The notes beneath the pieces were generated by a model. The model saw nothing but the letters and a program-made list of their open reading frames with translations. It was not told the DNA's origin and did no database searches. This document shows, in pieces, positions 28,250-38,700 of a stretch of 61,174 nt of DNA (positions are counted from its first letter, which is position 1; every line of letters starts with the position of its first letter). Where the stretch lies: NCBI GenBank assembly GCA_016869595.1, contig VGDT01000015.1:1-61174 (forward strand), in the 5' to 3' direction. Both the position numbers and the translations under genes were made by a program. The DNA comes from Alphaproteobacteria bacterium (GTDB taxonomy: Bacteria; Pseudomonadota; Alphaproteobacteria; Rhizobiales; Beijerinckiaceae).

Positions 28250-30040
28250 ATGCGCAAGTTCTTCCTCGCCTGCTCGTTCCTGGCGGCGTCGTTCAATCTC
28301 TGCGCCGTTTTCGCGGCCGATCTTCCCTCTTACAAAGCGCCGCCGCCGGTGCTCGCGGCCTCGCCGTGGCGGGTCGAAGTCGGCGTCCGCTACTGGTTCA
28401 GCTCGGGCAACCATAAATATGATTACTACCACCAGACCATCCCCGGATTGTTGATCTCACGTCTTACTTTCGGCGACCTGACCGGACATTCGGCCGAGAC
28501 CTTTTTTCGCGTCGATCACGAGAGTGGCGTCTTCCTAAAGGGGTTTCTTGGCGGCGGGACGCTCGCGAGCGGCAAGCTCAATGACGAGGACACTGTCGCC
28601 GCGACGAGAGGTCCCTACGCCAACACTGTCCATGTGCAGAGCGGCGGCTCGCTCAAATATGTCACCGTCGATCTAGGCTATAATGTCGCCGAGACCAGAT
28701 TGCCGAGTGGACAGCCGGTCAGGATCAGTCCCTTCGTTGGCTATAATAATTTCCATGAGCGGATGAATTCATTCGGTTGCGCGCAGATTCTCGCCAACGC
28801 GGAGTTTTGTGGAACCGATCCGCCGACCAGGACGCCCTATCCGACAAATTTGGACGGGCTCGATTTCGACGTTGCGTGGAACTCGCTGCGTGTCGGCCTC
28901 GGCGGCGACATCGAACTCTGGCCGGGTCTGCGCGCATCGCTCGAAGCGGCGTGGATTCATAGCTGGTTGTGGAACACGGACTATCACAATTTTCGGCCGA
29001 ACATACGCGGCGTGCAGCAGTCGGGCAAAGGCGACGGTTTTCAGCTCGAGGGCCTCATCGCCTATGATCTGACGCCGCGTTTCAGCGTCGGCGTCGGCGG
29101 CCGTTATTGGCAATTCAGCGCGCCAGGCAAAGACCATGGGGAGCGCCTTTTCAATAACGTGACGCGGCCGATCTATTCATTTTCGCAACGCTACGGCTTT
29201 TTCCTGCAGGCGGGCTATCGTTTTGGCGGGCCTGACGATCCGACCGGCGCGGGCGATTTCGGCCCATTCTTCGGCAAGGCCGAGGCGGAGCCGCACGAAT
29301 GGAGCGGCGTCTATCTTGGCGGCCATGTCGGCTATGGTTTCGCCGCAGCAAAAGACACGACGCTGGCGGCGCGCTCGCCGGAAGCGGCGACCCTCCAGAC
29401 AGGCTTCCAGGCGCCTTTCGCGCAGCGTTCCGACATTGCGGGCTTCGTCGGCGGCGGGCAGATCGGCTACAACTGGCGCTTGCATCCGCTTCTCGTCGCG
29501 GGTCTCGAGACCGACTTCGCCTACGCCAATATCGGCGGCTCCTTCGGCGCTTCCGCCGACTTCGTCACAGACGACAGCGTTCGGAATTTCGCCACGAGCA
29601 CCAAGCGCCTGCTCGAGTGGCTGGGGACCGTGCGCGGGCGGCTCGGGCTTTTGCCGCGCGACGACATCATGCTCTACGCCGCCGCGGGCTTCGCCTATGG
29701 CGAGGTGTCCACGCTTGGGGCCCTTGGCGATGGCAACAGGCTTTGCGCGCTCGACTTCTATTGCTCCGCGGGCGCCTTTTCCGGCTTCGCCGCGGGCTGG
29801 ACCGCCGGCGCAGGGTTGGAATACGCCATCGCTCGCAATTGGAGCCTTAAAGCCGAATGGCTATACGTCGATCTGGGCCGGCAGAATTACGCGATCGACG
29901 CTTTCGGCGGCTCTATTGCAGGCGGGTTTCCTGCAAATTTTGCGGCGTCGAGCGCCAGCGCGACCCATCTCATCCGCACCGGATTCAATTATCGGATCGA
30001 CTGGCCCGGGCCCGCAGGGCCGGCGGTCGCCGCCTATTGA
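28250..30040 (+). CDS. Two-domain outer-membrane beta-barrel protein
   Basis: 596 residues with a signal peptide (about 1-23, cleaved after CAVFAA, then the DLPSYKAPPP motif common to rhizobial porin-like proteins). Two barrel-like parts follow. Residues 40-330: alternating aromatic strands such as WRVEVGVRYWFSSGNHKYDY, and ending with YGFFLQAGYRFG. Residues 350-596: WSGVYLGGHVGYGFAAAKDT near 353-372, GGGQIGYNWRL, LEWLGTVRGRLGLLPRDDIM, LKAEWLYVDLG and IRTGFNYRIDW, the standard Omp25/RopB-type small porin-like barrel of Hyphomicrobiales. Members with only the second part are about 250 residues, so this looks like a fusion of two barrels. The molecule transported, if any, is unknown. SD is weak (GAGAATTG). 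Confidence 0.8.
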   Translation: MRKFFLACSFLAASFNLCAVFAADLPSYKAPPPVLAASPWRVEVGVRYWFSSGNHKYDYYHQTIPGLLISRLTFGDLTGHSAETFFRVDHESGVFLKGFLGGGTLASGKLNDEDTVAATRGPYANTVHVQSGGSLKYVTVDLGYNVAETRLPSGQPVRISPFVGYNNFHERMNSFGCAQILANAEFCGTDPPTRTPYPTNLDGLDFDVAWNSLRVGLGGDIELWPGLRASLEAAWIHSWLWNTDYHNFRPNIRGVQQSGKGDGFQLEGLIAYDLTPRFSVGVGGRYWQFSAPGKDHGERLFNNVTRPIYSFSQRYGFFLQAGYRFGGPDDPTGAGDFGPFFGKAEAEPHEWSGVYLGGHVGYGFAAAKDTTLAARSPEAATLQTGFQAPFAQRSDIAGFVGGGQIGYNWRLHPLLVAGLETDFAYANIGGSFGASADFVTDDSVRNFATSTKRLLEWLGTVRGRLGLLPRDDIMLYAAAGFAYGEVSTLGALGDGNRLCALDFYCSAGAFSGFAAGWTAGAGLEYAIARNWSLKAEWLYVDLGRQNYAIDAFGGSIAGGFPANFAASSASATHLIRTGFNYRIDWPGPAGPAVAAY

Positions 30041-30109
30041 GTGGACTTCGAAGCATTACCCGTGCGCGCCCTTCTTTTTCGCGCCGGCCCGGTCTAATGC
30101 TGCGGCGGC

Positions 30110-30631
30110 ATGAAAACACCCGTGTCCGACAGACTTTCCCCTCGCGCGTTAGGCCTCGCAGCGGCGCTCGTCGCTTTGGCCTTCGATCAGGCGCATAAAT
30201 TCTGGATGCTGCATATTTTCAACGTCGCCGATCGTCCGCCGATGAGCCTTGCGCCTTTCCTCGACATCGTTCTGTCCTGGAACTACGGCGTCTCCTATTC
30301 GCTGTTTCCGGCGCATGAGACGGCGGCCCGCCTCGCGTTGCTCGCGGCGCAGGGCGCGATCGTCGCAGGACTGGCGATCTGGATGGTTCGCACGCAGAGC
30401 CGCGCGACGGCCGTGGCGCTCGGGCTCATCATTGGAGGCGCGCTCGGCAACGCGGCCGACCGAATCGCGCGCGGCGCCGTCGCCGATTTCTTCTATCTCC
30501 ACACCAGCCTGCCGGTCGGGCCACTCGCCAATTACGTGTTCAATCTCGCGGACGTGTTCATCACCGCGGGAGTGGCGCTTCTGGTCTTTGAAGGGTTTTT
30601 TCTGCCACAAGAGCGTCGCGTCGAGACTTAA
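30110..30631 (+). CDS. lspA: Lipoprotein signal peptidase (signal peptidase II)
   Basis: 173 residues, four membrane segments. The catalytic aspartates lie in GGALGNAADRIARGAVADFF (near 107-126) and YVFNLADVFITAGV (near 141-154). It cleaves prolipoprotein signal peptides before the lipidated cysteine. The segment after TM1, WNYGVSYSLF, departs a little from the common WNxGxAF block. The order lspA, periplasmic protein, two M16 peptidases is conserved in related bacteria. Confidence 0.93.
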   Translation: MKTPVSDRLSPRALGLAAALVALAFDQAHKFWMLHIFNVADRPPMSLAPFLDIVLSWNYGVSYSLFPAHETAARLALLAAQGAIVAGLAIWMVRTQSRATAVALGLIIGGALGNAADRIARGAVADFFYLHTSLPVGPLANYVFNLADVFITAGVALLVFEGFFLPQERRVET

Positions 30632-30735
30632 ACTCCGCTCTTGAGGGGCCGAAACCAAGCCTTCGCCACTAAATCGCCAATAAGTCGCGGCCTTGTAGCC
30701 GATATAGAACCGGAGCCCGGAACGGAGTCCGAATA

Positions 30736-31470
30736 ATGAAATTTGCTCAGTCGCAGCTCTATGCCCTTTGCGCCGTCGCCGGCCTCGCGTCTGTCCAAGC
30801 GGCGCCGGCTCTGGCCAGCGACGATAAATCCACGGCCTCGGCGCTGATGGAGATGGTCGGCGTATCTTCGAATGAGGGCGCCAGCCAGATCGACTATAGC
30901 GAACGCCCTAAGCTTGTTTTGCCGCCGCGCCTCGGCGAACTGCCGTCGCCCCGCGAGCGCGCCGAGCGGTCAGGGGACTGGCCGGCCCAACTCTCCGCCG
31001 AGCGGCGCCGCAACGCCGATCGCTACGCTCGGCTGCCAAACGCGCCGCCGGAAGCGCCGCGCCAAGGCGTGCTGGCGCGCGTCATGTCGTTTGGATCAGG
31101 CGCTCAGCAGGCGCCTGCCCCGGCGATTGACGAGCCGGGCCGTCGGATGCTGTCGGAGCCGCCGACCGGCTACCGCCGTCCGACGAAGGATTTAAGCAAG
31201 ATCACCGATACCGACGCCAAGAAGAGTTCTTGGTGGAACCCCTTGAGCTGGGGACGCGGCAGCGCGAACAACGCCGCCAGCGCAGCGGCTGAAGAGAAGC
31301 TGCGGCCGGAGGAGCAGGGCGTGTTTTCCAGCCTGCGTAAGCTCACAGGCTTTAATTCGTCGGATTCGACAACAATCGGCACATCTCCGGCCCAGCAAAC
31401 CTCTTCCAGTGATTCGGGTTCATGGTTCCAGATGCCGAGCTTCGTCCGGGGCTCAGACGACACGAGGTAA
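30736..31470 (+). CDS. Periplasmic or lipid-linked protein of unknown function
   Basis: 244 residues with a cleavable signal peptide (about 1-27, ending APALA-S). The mature part is low in hydrophobic content and rich in Pro, Ser and Ala. Two short conserved-looking blocks are visible: SERPKLVLPPRLGELPSPRE (near 56-75) and GRRMLSEPPTGYRRPTKDLS (near 137-156). Blocks of this form occur in DUF3035/BamF-like envelope proteins of alphaproteobacteria, but the resemblance is weak, there is no lipobox, and I do not assign a function. A GGAG about 10 bases before the ATG supports the start. Position between lspA and the M16 peptidases is conserved, suggesting an envelope-assembly role. Confidence 0.7.
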   Translation: MKFAQSQLYALCAVAGLASVQAAPALASDDKSTASALMEMVGVSSNEGASQIDYSERPKLVLPPRLGELPSPRERAERSGDWPAQLSAERRRNADRYARLPNAPPEAPRQGVLARVMSFGSGAQQAPAPAIDEPGRRMLSEPPTGYRRPTKDLSKITDTDAKKSSWWNPLSWGRGSANNAASAAAEEKLRPEEQGVFSSLRKLTGFNSSDSTTIGTSPAQQTSSSDSGSWFQMPSFVRGSDDTR

Positions 31471-31540
31471 TTTTCGGCCTATATTGGAAGGGATTCCTCT
31501 CTTCTGATGCGCGGCGCGAACGCCGCGGGAAAGGCCGTTC

Positions 31541-32869
31541 ATGTCATTTGAGACGAAGGCGTCAGCCGTCGCTTCGCTCGCGCCCGGCGCCGCCGCGCCA
31601 GAGCCTGCGCGCGCAAGCATTACGAGCTTTAAGCTCGATAACGGCATGGAGGTCGTCGTCATCCCCGACGCGCGGACGCCCGTCGTTACTCACATGGTCT
31701 GGTACAAAAACGGCGCCGCCGATGATCCGCTCGGCCAGTCCGGCATCGCGCATTTCCTTGAACATCTGATGTTCAAGGGCACTGAAAGTCATCCCCAGGG
31801 CGCATTCTCCAACCTCGTCGCCGAGCTCGGCGGTCAGGAGAACGCCTTCACCAGCTACGATTACACCGCTTACTTTCAGCGCATCGGCAAAGAGCATCTC
31901 GCGACGCTGATGGCGTTCGAGGCCGACCGCATGCGCAATCTGGTCTTAACCGACGAAGTCGTCGATCCGGAGCGCGACGTGGTGCTCGAAGAGCGCCGCA
32001 TGCGCACCGACAGCGACCCCGCCGCGCAGCTGGACGAGGCCGTGCAAGCGGCGCTCTTCGCCCATCATCCTTACGGCACGCCGATCATCGGCTGGAATCA
32101 CGAGATCGAGGGCCTCGATCGCGCGCATGCGCTCGCTTATTACGAGCGCTTCTACACGCCTGAGAACGCCATTCTGATCGTCGCCGGCGATGTCGAGGCG
32201 GATGAAGTGGAGCGAATCGCCAACGACACTTACGGCAAAATCCCCGCGCGCTCGGCGCCGCCGCGCCGCGCCCGCACGCAGGAGCCGCCGCACCGCGCCC
32301 ACCGCCTTGTGACGCTGCGCGACGAGAAGGTCGAGCAGCCGGCGCATGAGCAGGTCTTTCTCGTGCCGTCCTACACCACGGCGGAGCCCGGCGAAGCCGA
32401 GGCGCTTGAGACGCTCGCCTATATGCTCGGCGGCGGACCGACGAGCGCGCTCTATGAAACGCTCGTTGTTGAGGAGAAAGTCGCGGTCGGCGCCGGCGCT
32501 TATTACATGGGCTCCGCCGTCGATAACACGCGGCTGTGGGTCTATGCGACCCCAGCGCCTGGCGTCGCGCTCGAAGAACTCGATGATGCGATCGGTCGCG
32601 TGCTGCGGCGCTTCGCCGAGGAGCCGATCGACGCCGAACATCTGCAGCGCGCCAAGACGCGTCTGATCGCCGACGCCGTCTATGCACAGGACAGCCAGGC
32701 GTCGCTTGCGCGCTGGTATGGCGAGGCGCTCGCCACCGGGCTCACGATCGAAGACGTCGTCGCCTGGCCTGATCGCATGGAGAAGGTGACTGGCGCGGAT
32801 GTGCAAAACGCCGCGCGCAAATGGCTCGACAAGCGCAGGGCCGTTACGGGCTTTCTGCTTCCAGCTTGA
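31541..32869 (+). CDS. M16 family zinc metallopeptidase, active subunit
   Basis: 442 residues. The inverted zinc motif HxxEH is present as HFLEH at 71-75 (GQSGIAHFLEHLMFKGTESH), with the downstream glutamate cluster DVVLEERRM near 147. The two-lobed M16B fold (pitrilysin/mitochondrial processing peptidase family) degrades or processes peptides in the cytosol or periplasm. There is no obvious signal peptide. It is followed 87 bases later by a second M16 gene lacking the zinc motif, so the two probably form a heterodimer. Confidence 0.93.
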   Translation: MSFETKASAVASLAPGAAAPEPARASITSFKLDNGMEVVVIPDARTPVVTHMVWYKNGAADDPLGQSGIAHFLEHLMFKGTESHPQGAFSNLVAELGGQENAFTSYDYTAYFQRIGKEHLATLMAFEADRMRNLVLTDEVVDPERDVVLEERRMRTDSDPAAQLDEAVQAALFAHHPYGTPIIGWNHEIEGLDRAHALAYYERFYTPENAILIVAGDVEADEVERIANDTYGKIPARSAPPRRARTQEPPHRAHRLVTLRDEKVEQPAHEQVFLVPSYTTAEPGEAEALETLAYMLGGGPTSALYETLVVEEKVAVGAGAYYMGSAVDNTRLWVYATPAPGVALEELDDAIGRVLRRFAEEPIDAEHLQRAKTRLIADAVYAQDSQASLARWYGEALATGLTIEDVVAWPDRMEKVTGADVQNAARKWLDKRRAVTGFLLPA

Positions 32870-32956
32870 GATGGCGATCGCGTCAGGCAGTCGGCGGAAG
32901 CTGACGCCTGATCCGACTTTCGACTGCCGATCAGCCGACTGACATTAGGACATTAC

Positions 32957-34240
32957 ATGACTGCTCACGCGCCCGCCGTCACCATCGCCTCCCGCGCCGA
33001 ACATGTACAGCGGATCACGACGCCGGGCGGCCTTGAGGCCTGGCTCGTTGAGAGCCACGCCGTGCCGCTCGTCGCGCTTGAATTCGCCATACGCGGCGGC
33101 GCGGCGCAGGACCCTGCGGAGAAGCCTGGCCTCGCGACACTGCTTGCCGCCACGCTCGATGAGGGCGCTGGCCCCTATGACGCGCGCGGTTTCCATCGCG
33201 CCATCGACGATCTCGCGATCCATCTCGGCTTCGGCGCCGATCGCGACACGATCTCGGGCCATATGCAGACGCTCTCGCGCAATGTCGATAAGGCCTTCGG
33301 CCTCTTAAAGCTCGCGCTTAACGACGCGCACTTTAACGCCGACGACGTCGCGCGCGTGCGCAGCCAGCTCGCCGCTGAATTGAAGCGCGATGTCAATGAA
33401 CCGGACTCCGTGGCGTCAAAAGCCTTTCGTGAAGCGGCGTTTCCAAACCATCCTTACGGGCGCCCGGTGCGCGGCGATATTGCGTCGATCGATACGCTCT
33501 CGCGCGAAGATCTCATCGCTTTGCGCGAGCGGCTCTTTGCGCGGCGCGATCTTAAGATCGGCGTCGTCGGCGCGATTGACGCGGCGACGCTTTCCGAATT
33601 GCTCGACGCCACGTTCGGTGGCCTTGCGCTGCAAAACGATCTAACGCCAGTTCCGGAAATCGAAGTCTCTAATGTCGGCCTGCGCAAAATCATCGATCTC
33701 GACGTGCCGCAATCGACGATCCGCTTCGGCCGTCCCTCGATCCGCAAGCACGATCCCGATTATTACGGCGTCGTCGTCGCCAATCACATTCTCGGCGGCG
33801 GCACGTTTACGTCGCGCCTCTTTCGCGAAGTGCGCGAAAAGCGCGGCATGGCTTATTCGGTCTATTCGCATCTCAACGAATATGATCATTGTCCGATGCT
33901 GATCGGCGCCGCCGCGACGAAGAATGAGCGCGCCGGCGAAGCGATCGGCGTGATCGAGGAAGAGTTCAGACGCTTCGTCGCCGAGGGTCCGACCGAGGAG
34001 GAATTGGATAAGGCGAAGAAATTCCTCATCGGCTCCTATGCGCTGCGCTTCGACACCTCGACGAAGATTGCGAGCCAGCTCGTCAATCTGCAGCTTGATG
34101 GATTCGAGCCGAGCTTCCTTGATGAGCGGAACGGCCGGATCGCCGCTGTGACGATGGAGGATTGCCGGCGCGGCGCGAAGCGGTTGCTCGGCGACGCTGA
34201 TCTACTGGTGACGGTGGTGGGAAAACCGGCGGGGGTGTGA
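32957..34240 (+). CDS. M16 family peptidase-like protein, inactive subunit
   Basis: 427 residues, M16B fold, but the zinc motif is missing: at the place of HxxEH it reads KPGLATLLAATLDEGAG. The C-terminal lobe keeps SRLFREVREKRGMAYSVYSH (near 283-302), with the Arg and Tyr that hold substrate in the active-site cleft of the partner. Such inactive partners occur as second genes beside active M16B peptidases (as in Sphingomonas and MPP alpha/beta). It is therefore expected to be a regulatory or substrate-binding subunit. Confidence 0.9.
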   Translation: MTAHAPAVTIASRAEHVQRITTPGGLEAWLVESHAVPLVALEFAIRGGAAQDPAEKPGLATLLAATLDEGAGPYDARGFHRAIDDLAIHLGFGADRDTISGHMQTLSRNVDKAFGLLKLALNDAHFNADDVARVRSQLAAELKRDVNEPDSVASKAFREAAFPNHPYGRPVRGDIASIDTLSREDLIALRERLFARRDLKIGVVGAIDAATLSELLDATFGGLALQNDLTPVPEIEVSNVGLRKIIDLDVPQSTIRFGRPSIRKHDPDYYGVVVANHILGGGTFTSRLFREVREKRGMAYSVYSHLNEYDHCPMLIGAAATKNERAGEAIGVIEEEFRRFVAEGPTEEELDKAKKFLIGSYALRFDTSTKIASQLVNLQLDGFEPSFLDERNGRIAAVTMEDCRRGAKRLLGDADLLVTVVGKPAGV

Positions 34241-34405
34241 GGGGCATCCCTCGCAAAGCAGGATATAGCTGAAATCGCCGATGGCCCGAGACCGCTATCG
34301 TCATGATTGGTCTCGCCGAAATCGTTTGACGCGAGTGTTAGTCACGCCGAGATCGGCGACAAGATAGCGCTCCGGAAAATCGCACTTTGTGACATGCATA
34401 TGACA

Positions 34406-34437
34406 AAACGCTTTAGCGTTTGGCCGCTGTTGCGGCG
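34406..34437. repeat. Short palindromes upstream of the RND adaptor
   Basis: AAACGCT-TT-AGCGTTT (34406-34421) is followed by GCCGC-TGTT-GCGGC (34424-34437). A third hairpin, GCCCC...GGGGC, lies at about 34476-34492. The cluster looks like REP-type intergenic sequence. The 284-base gap 34241-34524 has no other gene that I would support. Confidence 0.4.
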
Positions 34438-34524
34438 CATTTGGGCTGGACCGAGCCAAGTTGAAGCAATAAGAAGCCCCCGTCTTCGGGGCCCTTCCGG
34501 TCCCGTCCGCATCCGATTGCAGAG

Positions 34525-35736
34525 ATGTTCGCGAATCTCCCGACTCCGCCCTTCGGTAAGAGTCGCGCAATTTGGGCCGCCGCTATTGCGGGCGTGGCGC
34601 TTCTCGCAGTCCTGGCGTTGTTCTTCCGCTCTCCATCGACCGATGGAGGGAAGACGCCGAAGAACAATCACGCCGCTACGGGCGAAGTGAGCGTCGTTTT
34701 AACCGAGACGCAGGTCGCCTCTCTCAAGATCGAAAAGTTTTCGCAGCGCGCCTTCGCCCAGGAGAGGCAGGCCATCGGCAACATAGATTTCAACCAGAAT
34801 CGTCTTGTAGCGGTCTTCGCGCCCTATCAGGGGCGCATCATGAGCATCTCCGCCAATGTCGGCGACCCGGTCGAAAAGGATCAGGCGCTCTACACGATCG
34901 ACAGTCCCGATTTGCTGACGGCGGAATCGAATCTTATTACGGCCGCAGGCGCGCTCGTCCTGCAGAGCCGCAATCTCTCCCGTCTGAAGCCCTTGCTGAA
35001 GATCGGCGGCGCCTCGCAACAGCAGGTGGATCAGGTGATCTCCGACCACCAGACCGCCGAAGGCGCCGTGAAGTCTGCGCGCGACGTGTTGCGCATCTTC
35101 GGCAAGACGCAGGAAGAGATCGACAAGATCATCGAAGACAGAATCGCGGACTCGCGCTTCGTCGTGCGCAGCCCTTTGTCGGGTTTCGTAACCGCGCGCG
35201 CGGCGGTTCCAGGCCAGCTCGTCCAGCCTGGCGTCGCGCCCGCTCCCTATGTCATCGCGGACACATCAACCATGTGGATGGTCGCGAATGTCGTGGAAAG
35301 CGACACGCCGCTGCTGCGGGTGGGTCAGCCTGTCAAAGCGAGAGTCGCCGCCTACCCAGGCCGCGATTTCGACGGCCGGATCACCGTGCTTGGCCCCTCT
35401 GTCGATCCGATCACGCGCCGGCAGGCGGCGAGGATCGAGATCGACGATCCGGACCATCTTCTGCGCGCGGGCATGTTCGCGAATTTCAGCATCAGGGTCG
35501 GTGAGCCGATTGTTGCGCTCGCTGCGCCTCAGAGCGCCGTGGTCCGGGAGGGCGATGGGACAATGGTTTGCTGGGTCACCAAAGACCGTCGGCGCTTCGT
35601 GCGGCGCGTGGTGACGGCAGGCCTGCGCCAGAACGGCTTCGTCCAGATCCTGTCTGGTCTCCAATTGGGCGAACTCGTCGTCGGCGAAGGCGCGATTTTT
35701 CTCAGTAATCAGGCCGCCATCGGCGAGGCCAATTAG
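34525..35736 (+). CDS. Efflux RND transporter periplasmic adaptor (CusB/CzcB type)
   Basis: 403 residues: an N-terminal membrane anchor (about 14-33), a beta-barrel/lipoyl part with FAPYQGRIMSISANVGDPVE (near 98-117), a helical hairpin with AESNLITAAGALVLQSRNL, the second lipoyl half VRSPLSGFVTARAAVPGQLV (near 213-232), the barrel with TSTMWMVANVVESD, and a membrane-proximal C-terminus. This is the membrane-fusion protein of heavy-metal type RND pumps. There is no N-terminal His/Met-rich metal-binding domain. The ribosome site is weak (AGAG). The pump gene follows after 42 bases; no outer-membrane channel gene accompanies them. Confidence 0.88.
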   Translation: MFANLPTPPFGKSRAIWAAAIAGVALLAVLALFFRSPSTDGGKTPKNNHAATGEVSVVLTETQVASLKIEKFSQRAFAQERQAIGNIDFNQNRLVAVFAPYQGRIMSISANVGDPVEKDQALYTIDSPDLLTAESNLITAAGALVLQSRNLSRLKPLLKIGGASQQQVDQVISDHQTAEGAVKSARDVLRIFGKTQEEIDKIIEDRIADSRFVVRSPLSGFVTARAAVPGQLVQPGVAPAPYVIADTSTMWMVANVVESDTPLLRVGQPVKARVAAYPGRDFDGRITVLGPSVDPITRRQAARIEIDDPDHLLRAGMFANFSIRVGEPIVALAAPQSAVVREGDGTMVCWVTKDRRRFVRRVVTAGLRQNGFVQILSGLQLGELVVGEGAIFLSNQAAIGEAN

Positions 35737-35778
35737 TCAGCGCGCCAGAACGCGCCAACGCGGAAGGGGAGGTCGTCG

Positions 35779-38700
35779 TTGCTCAAGTCCATCGTCGAGT
35801 TCGGACTGACCCGACGGCTGACCGTTATTCTCGGCCTCGTCGCCTTTATCATTTTCGGAGCCTTCTCTTTCGCAAGGCTCAACATCGAAGCTTATCCCAA
35901 TCCGGCGCCCGTCATTTTGGAAATCAGCGCGCAGGCGCCGGGCCTCTCGGCCGAGGAAATGGAGAAATATTACACGATCCCGATGGAGACCTCGCTTTAT
36001 GCGACGCCTAAGGTGACGAACATTCGCTCGACGTCCTTTTACGGATTGAGCTTCGTTCGCGTGACTTTTGAATATGGCGTCGATCCGCATCTTGCCTACG
36101 TCCAGACTTCGACAAGCATTCAACAGCGTCTCAAACTGCCGAACGGGCTGGTGCCGACCATTCAGCAATCGAGCCTCGTCGGCGAGATCGTTCGATATCA
36201 GGTCGTCGGCCCGCCGAATTTTGGTTTGACCAATTTGCGGACGATTCAGGATTGGGTCGTCGCACGCCGCTTGCTGACGATCCCGGGCGTGGTGCAGATC
36301 AACTCATGGGGCGGGCTTACCAAGCAATTTTCGATCGAAGTCGATCAGGGGAAGCTCGAAGCGCACAACATCACTGTGCCGCAGGTCGTGACGGCGCTCG
36401 CCAATTCCAATCTCAATGTCGGCGGGCGCGAGATCGAACTCGGCGAGCAGTCGGTGAACATTCGCGGGGTCGGGTTGATCGACGACGGCGGCAACGGCGA
36501 CGTGACCAAGGGCTTTCGCACCGACGACATCGAAAACATCGTGCTCGGCCAAGTGAATGGCGTTCCCGTTCAGATCAAGGACGTCGCCAGGGTAACGGTG
36601 GGCTCGGCGCCTCGCCTTGGCGTCCTGGGACGCGATCGCGAAGACGACGTCGTCGCGGCCATCGTCGTGATGGGGCGCACGCAGCATACGAATGAAATCC
36701 TTCCACGCGTCGAGCAGGAGATCGATAGGATCAATGCGTCGAAACTGCTGCCGGGCGTAAGACTCGAGCCCTATTACGACCGCGGCGCGCTCGTCGGCGT
36801 GACGACGCACACCGTTCTGCACAATCTCGTTTTCGGCTGTATTCTCGTCTTCCTGATTCAGTGGATCTTCATCGGCGACTTGCGCAGCGCGCTCATCGTC
36901 GCGGCCAACATTCCGCTCGCGCTGCTCTTCGCAATCGCCATCCTCGTCGCGCGCGAGGAGGACGCCAATCTGCTCTCCATGGGCGCCGTCGATTTTGGCA
37001 TCATCGTCGATTCAGGCGTCATTCTCATCGAAAACATTTTCCGAAATTTCCAATCCCAGCCTTCTGAACGCGCACGCCTCCTCAAACTTTTCGCGCAAGG
37101 ATTCTGGGGTCCCGACAAGACGCGCGCGTCGGGTGCGCGAAAGATCTGGGACGACCGGTTGCGGCTCATTTTCATCAGCGCGATGGAGGTCGACAGGGCT
37201 GTCTTTTTCACCGGGGCGATCACGGTCACGGCCTTCCTGCCGCTTTTCACCATGACGGGCGTCGAGGGCCAAATCTTCGGACCCATGGCGAGAACCTATG
37301 CCTATGCGCTGATCGGCGCCCTGGTTGCGACCTTCACCGTCACCCCGGTTCTTGCGGCGATTCTCCTGCCCGTCCGCATCGAGGAGGCGGAAACGCTGAT
37401 CGTTCGCTGGTTGCGGTCGATCTACAACCCGGCGCTGGGTTGGGCGATCTCGCACCGGCTGGCGATACTTGGCGTCGGCGCTGCCTTCCTGAGCTTGTCG
37501 GGCCTCATGGCTTCGCGGCTCGGCGCCGAATTCCTGCCCGCGCTGGAAGAAGGCAGCTATTGGATTCGCGCCAATCTGCCGCCGACGACATCGCTGCGCG
37601 TCGGCGAAGCGGCGACGCGAAAGATGCGGGAGATACTTCTTAGCCATCCGGAGATCGTCACCGTCATCTCTCAGCATGGACGACCGGATAATGGCAGCGA
37701 GGCGTCTTCATTTGCGGAAGTGCAGCTATTCGCGCCCTTAAAGCCGATGGACGAATGGCCGTCGGGGCTTACCAAAGAGGCGCTCACCAAGCAGCTCGAC
37801 AAAGAATTAAGGGCGGCGCTGCCTGGCGTGCTTTTTAATTTCTCCCAGCCTATTCAGGACAATATCAACGAAGCCGTCTCGGGCGTCCGGGGCGCGAATT
37901 CGATCAAGATCGTCGGTCCCGAGCTCGATACGCTCGAGCGCATCGCCGACAAGGTGATGGAGCAGTTGCGACTCGTCGAAGGAATCGCCGATCTCGCGGT
38001 GCTGCACACACTCGGCCAGCCCAACCTCAACATAAAGATCGATCGGGCCAAGGCTGGCCGCTATGGCCTGACCGCGGCCGATATCAACAGCGTCATTCAG
38101 GCGGCGATCGGCGGCGCGCCGGCGACCGCCGTGCTCGAAGGCGACCGGCAGTTTCAAGCGGTCGTCAGGCTGGCCCCGACCTATCGCGGATCGATCGAGG
38201 CGATCGAAAATGTGAAGGTCGCCGCGCAGGCGGGCGCGAATACGCAGAATTTTTACATTCCTTTGAAGGAGGTGGCGCAGATTTCGCTCGATACGGGCGC
38301 CTCCTTTGTTTACCGCGAACAGAGCCAGCGCTTCGTTCCGGTCAAATTCAGCGTCCGCGATCGCGACCTCGCCTCGGCGATCTCCGAGGCACAGCAAAGA
38401 ATCGCACAGCACGTGCCGCTTCCAGTCGGCTACCAGATACTCTGGGCCGGCGAGTTCGGCAGCCTCGAACAGGCGAAAAAGCGGCTCGCGGTCGTCGTGC
38501 CGCTCTCCTTCCTGCTCATCTTCGCCTTGCTCTACAGCCTGTTTAATTCATTCCGGGAAAGCCTGGTGGCGCTCGCAGGCATCCCTTTCGCCATTGGCGG
38601 CGGCGTGATCGCGCTTTATGTCGCCGATCTGCCGCTCAGCGTCTCGGCGGCCATCGGTTTCGTATCCTTGTTCGGCGTCGCGGTGATGGATGGCATTCTC

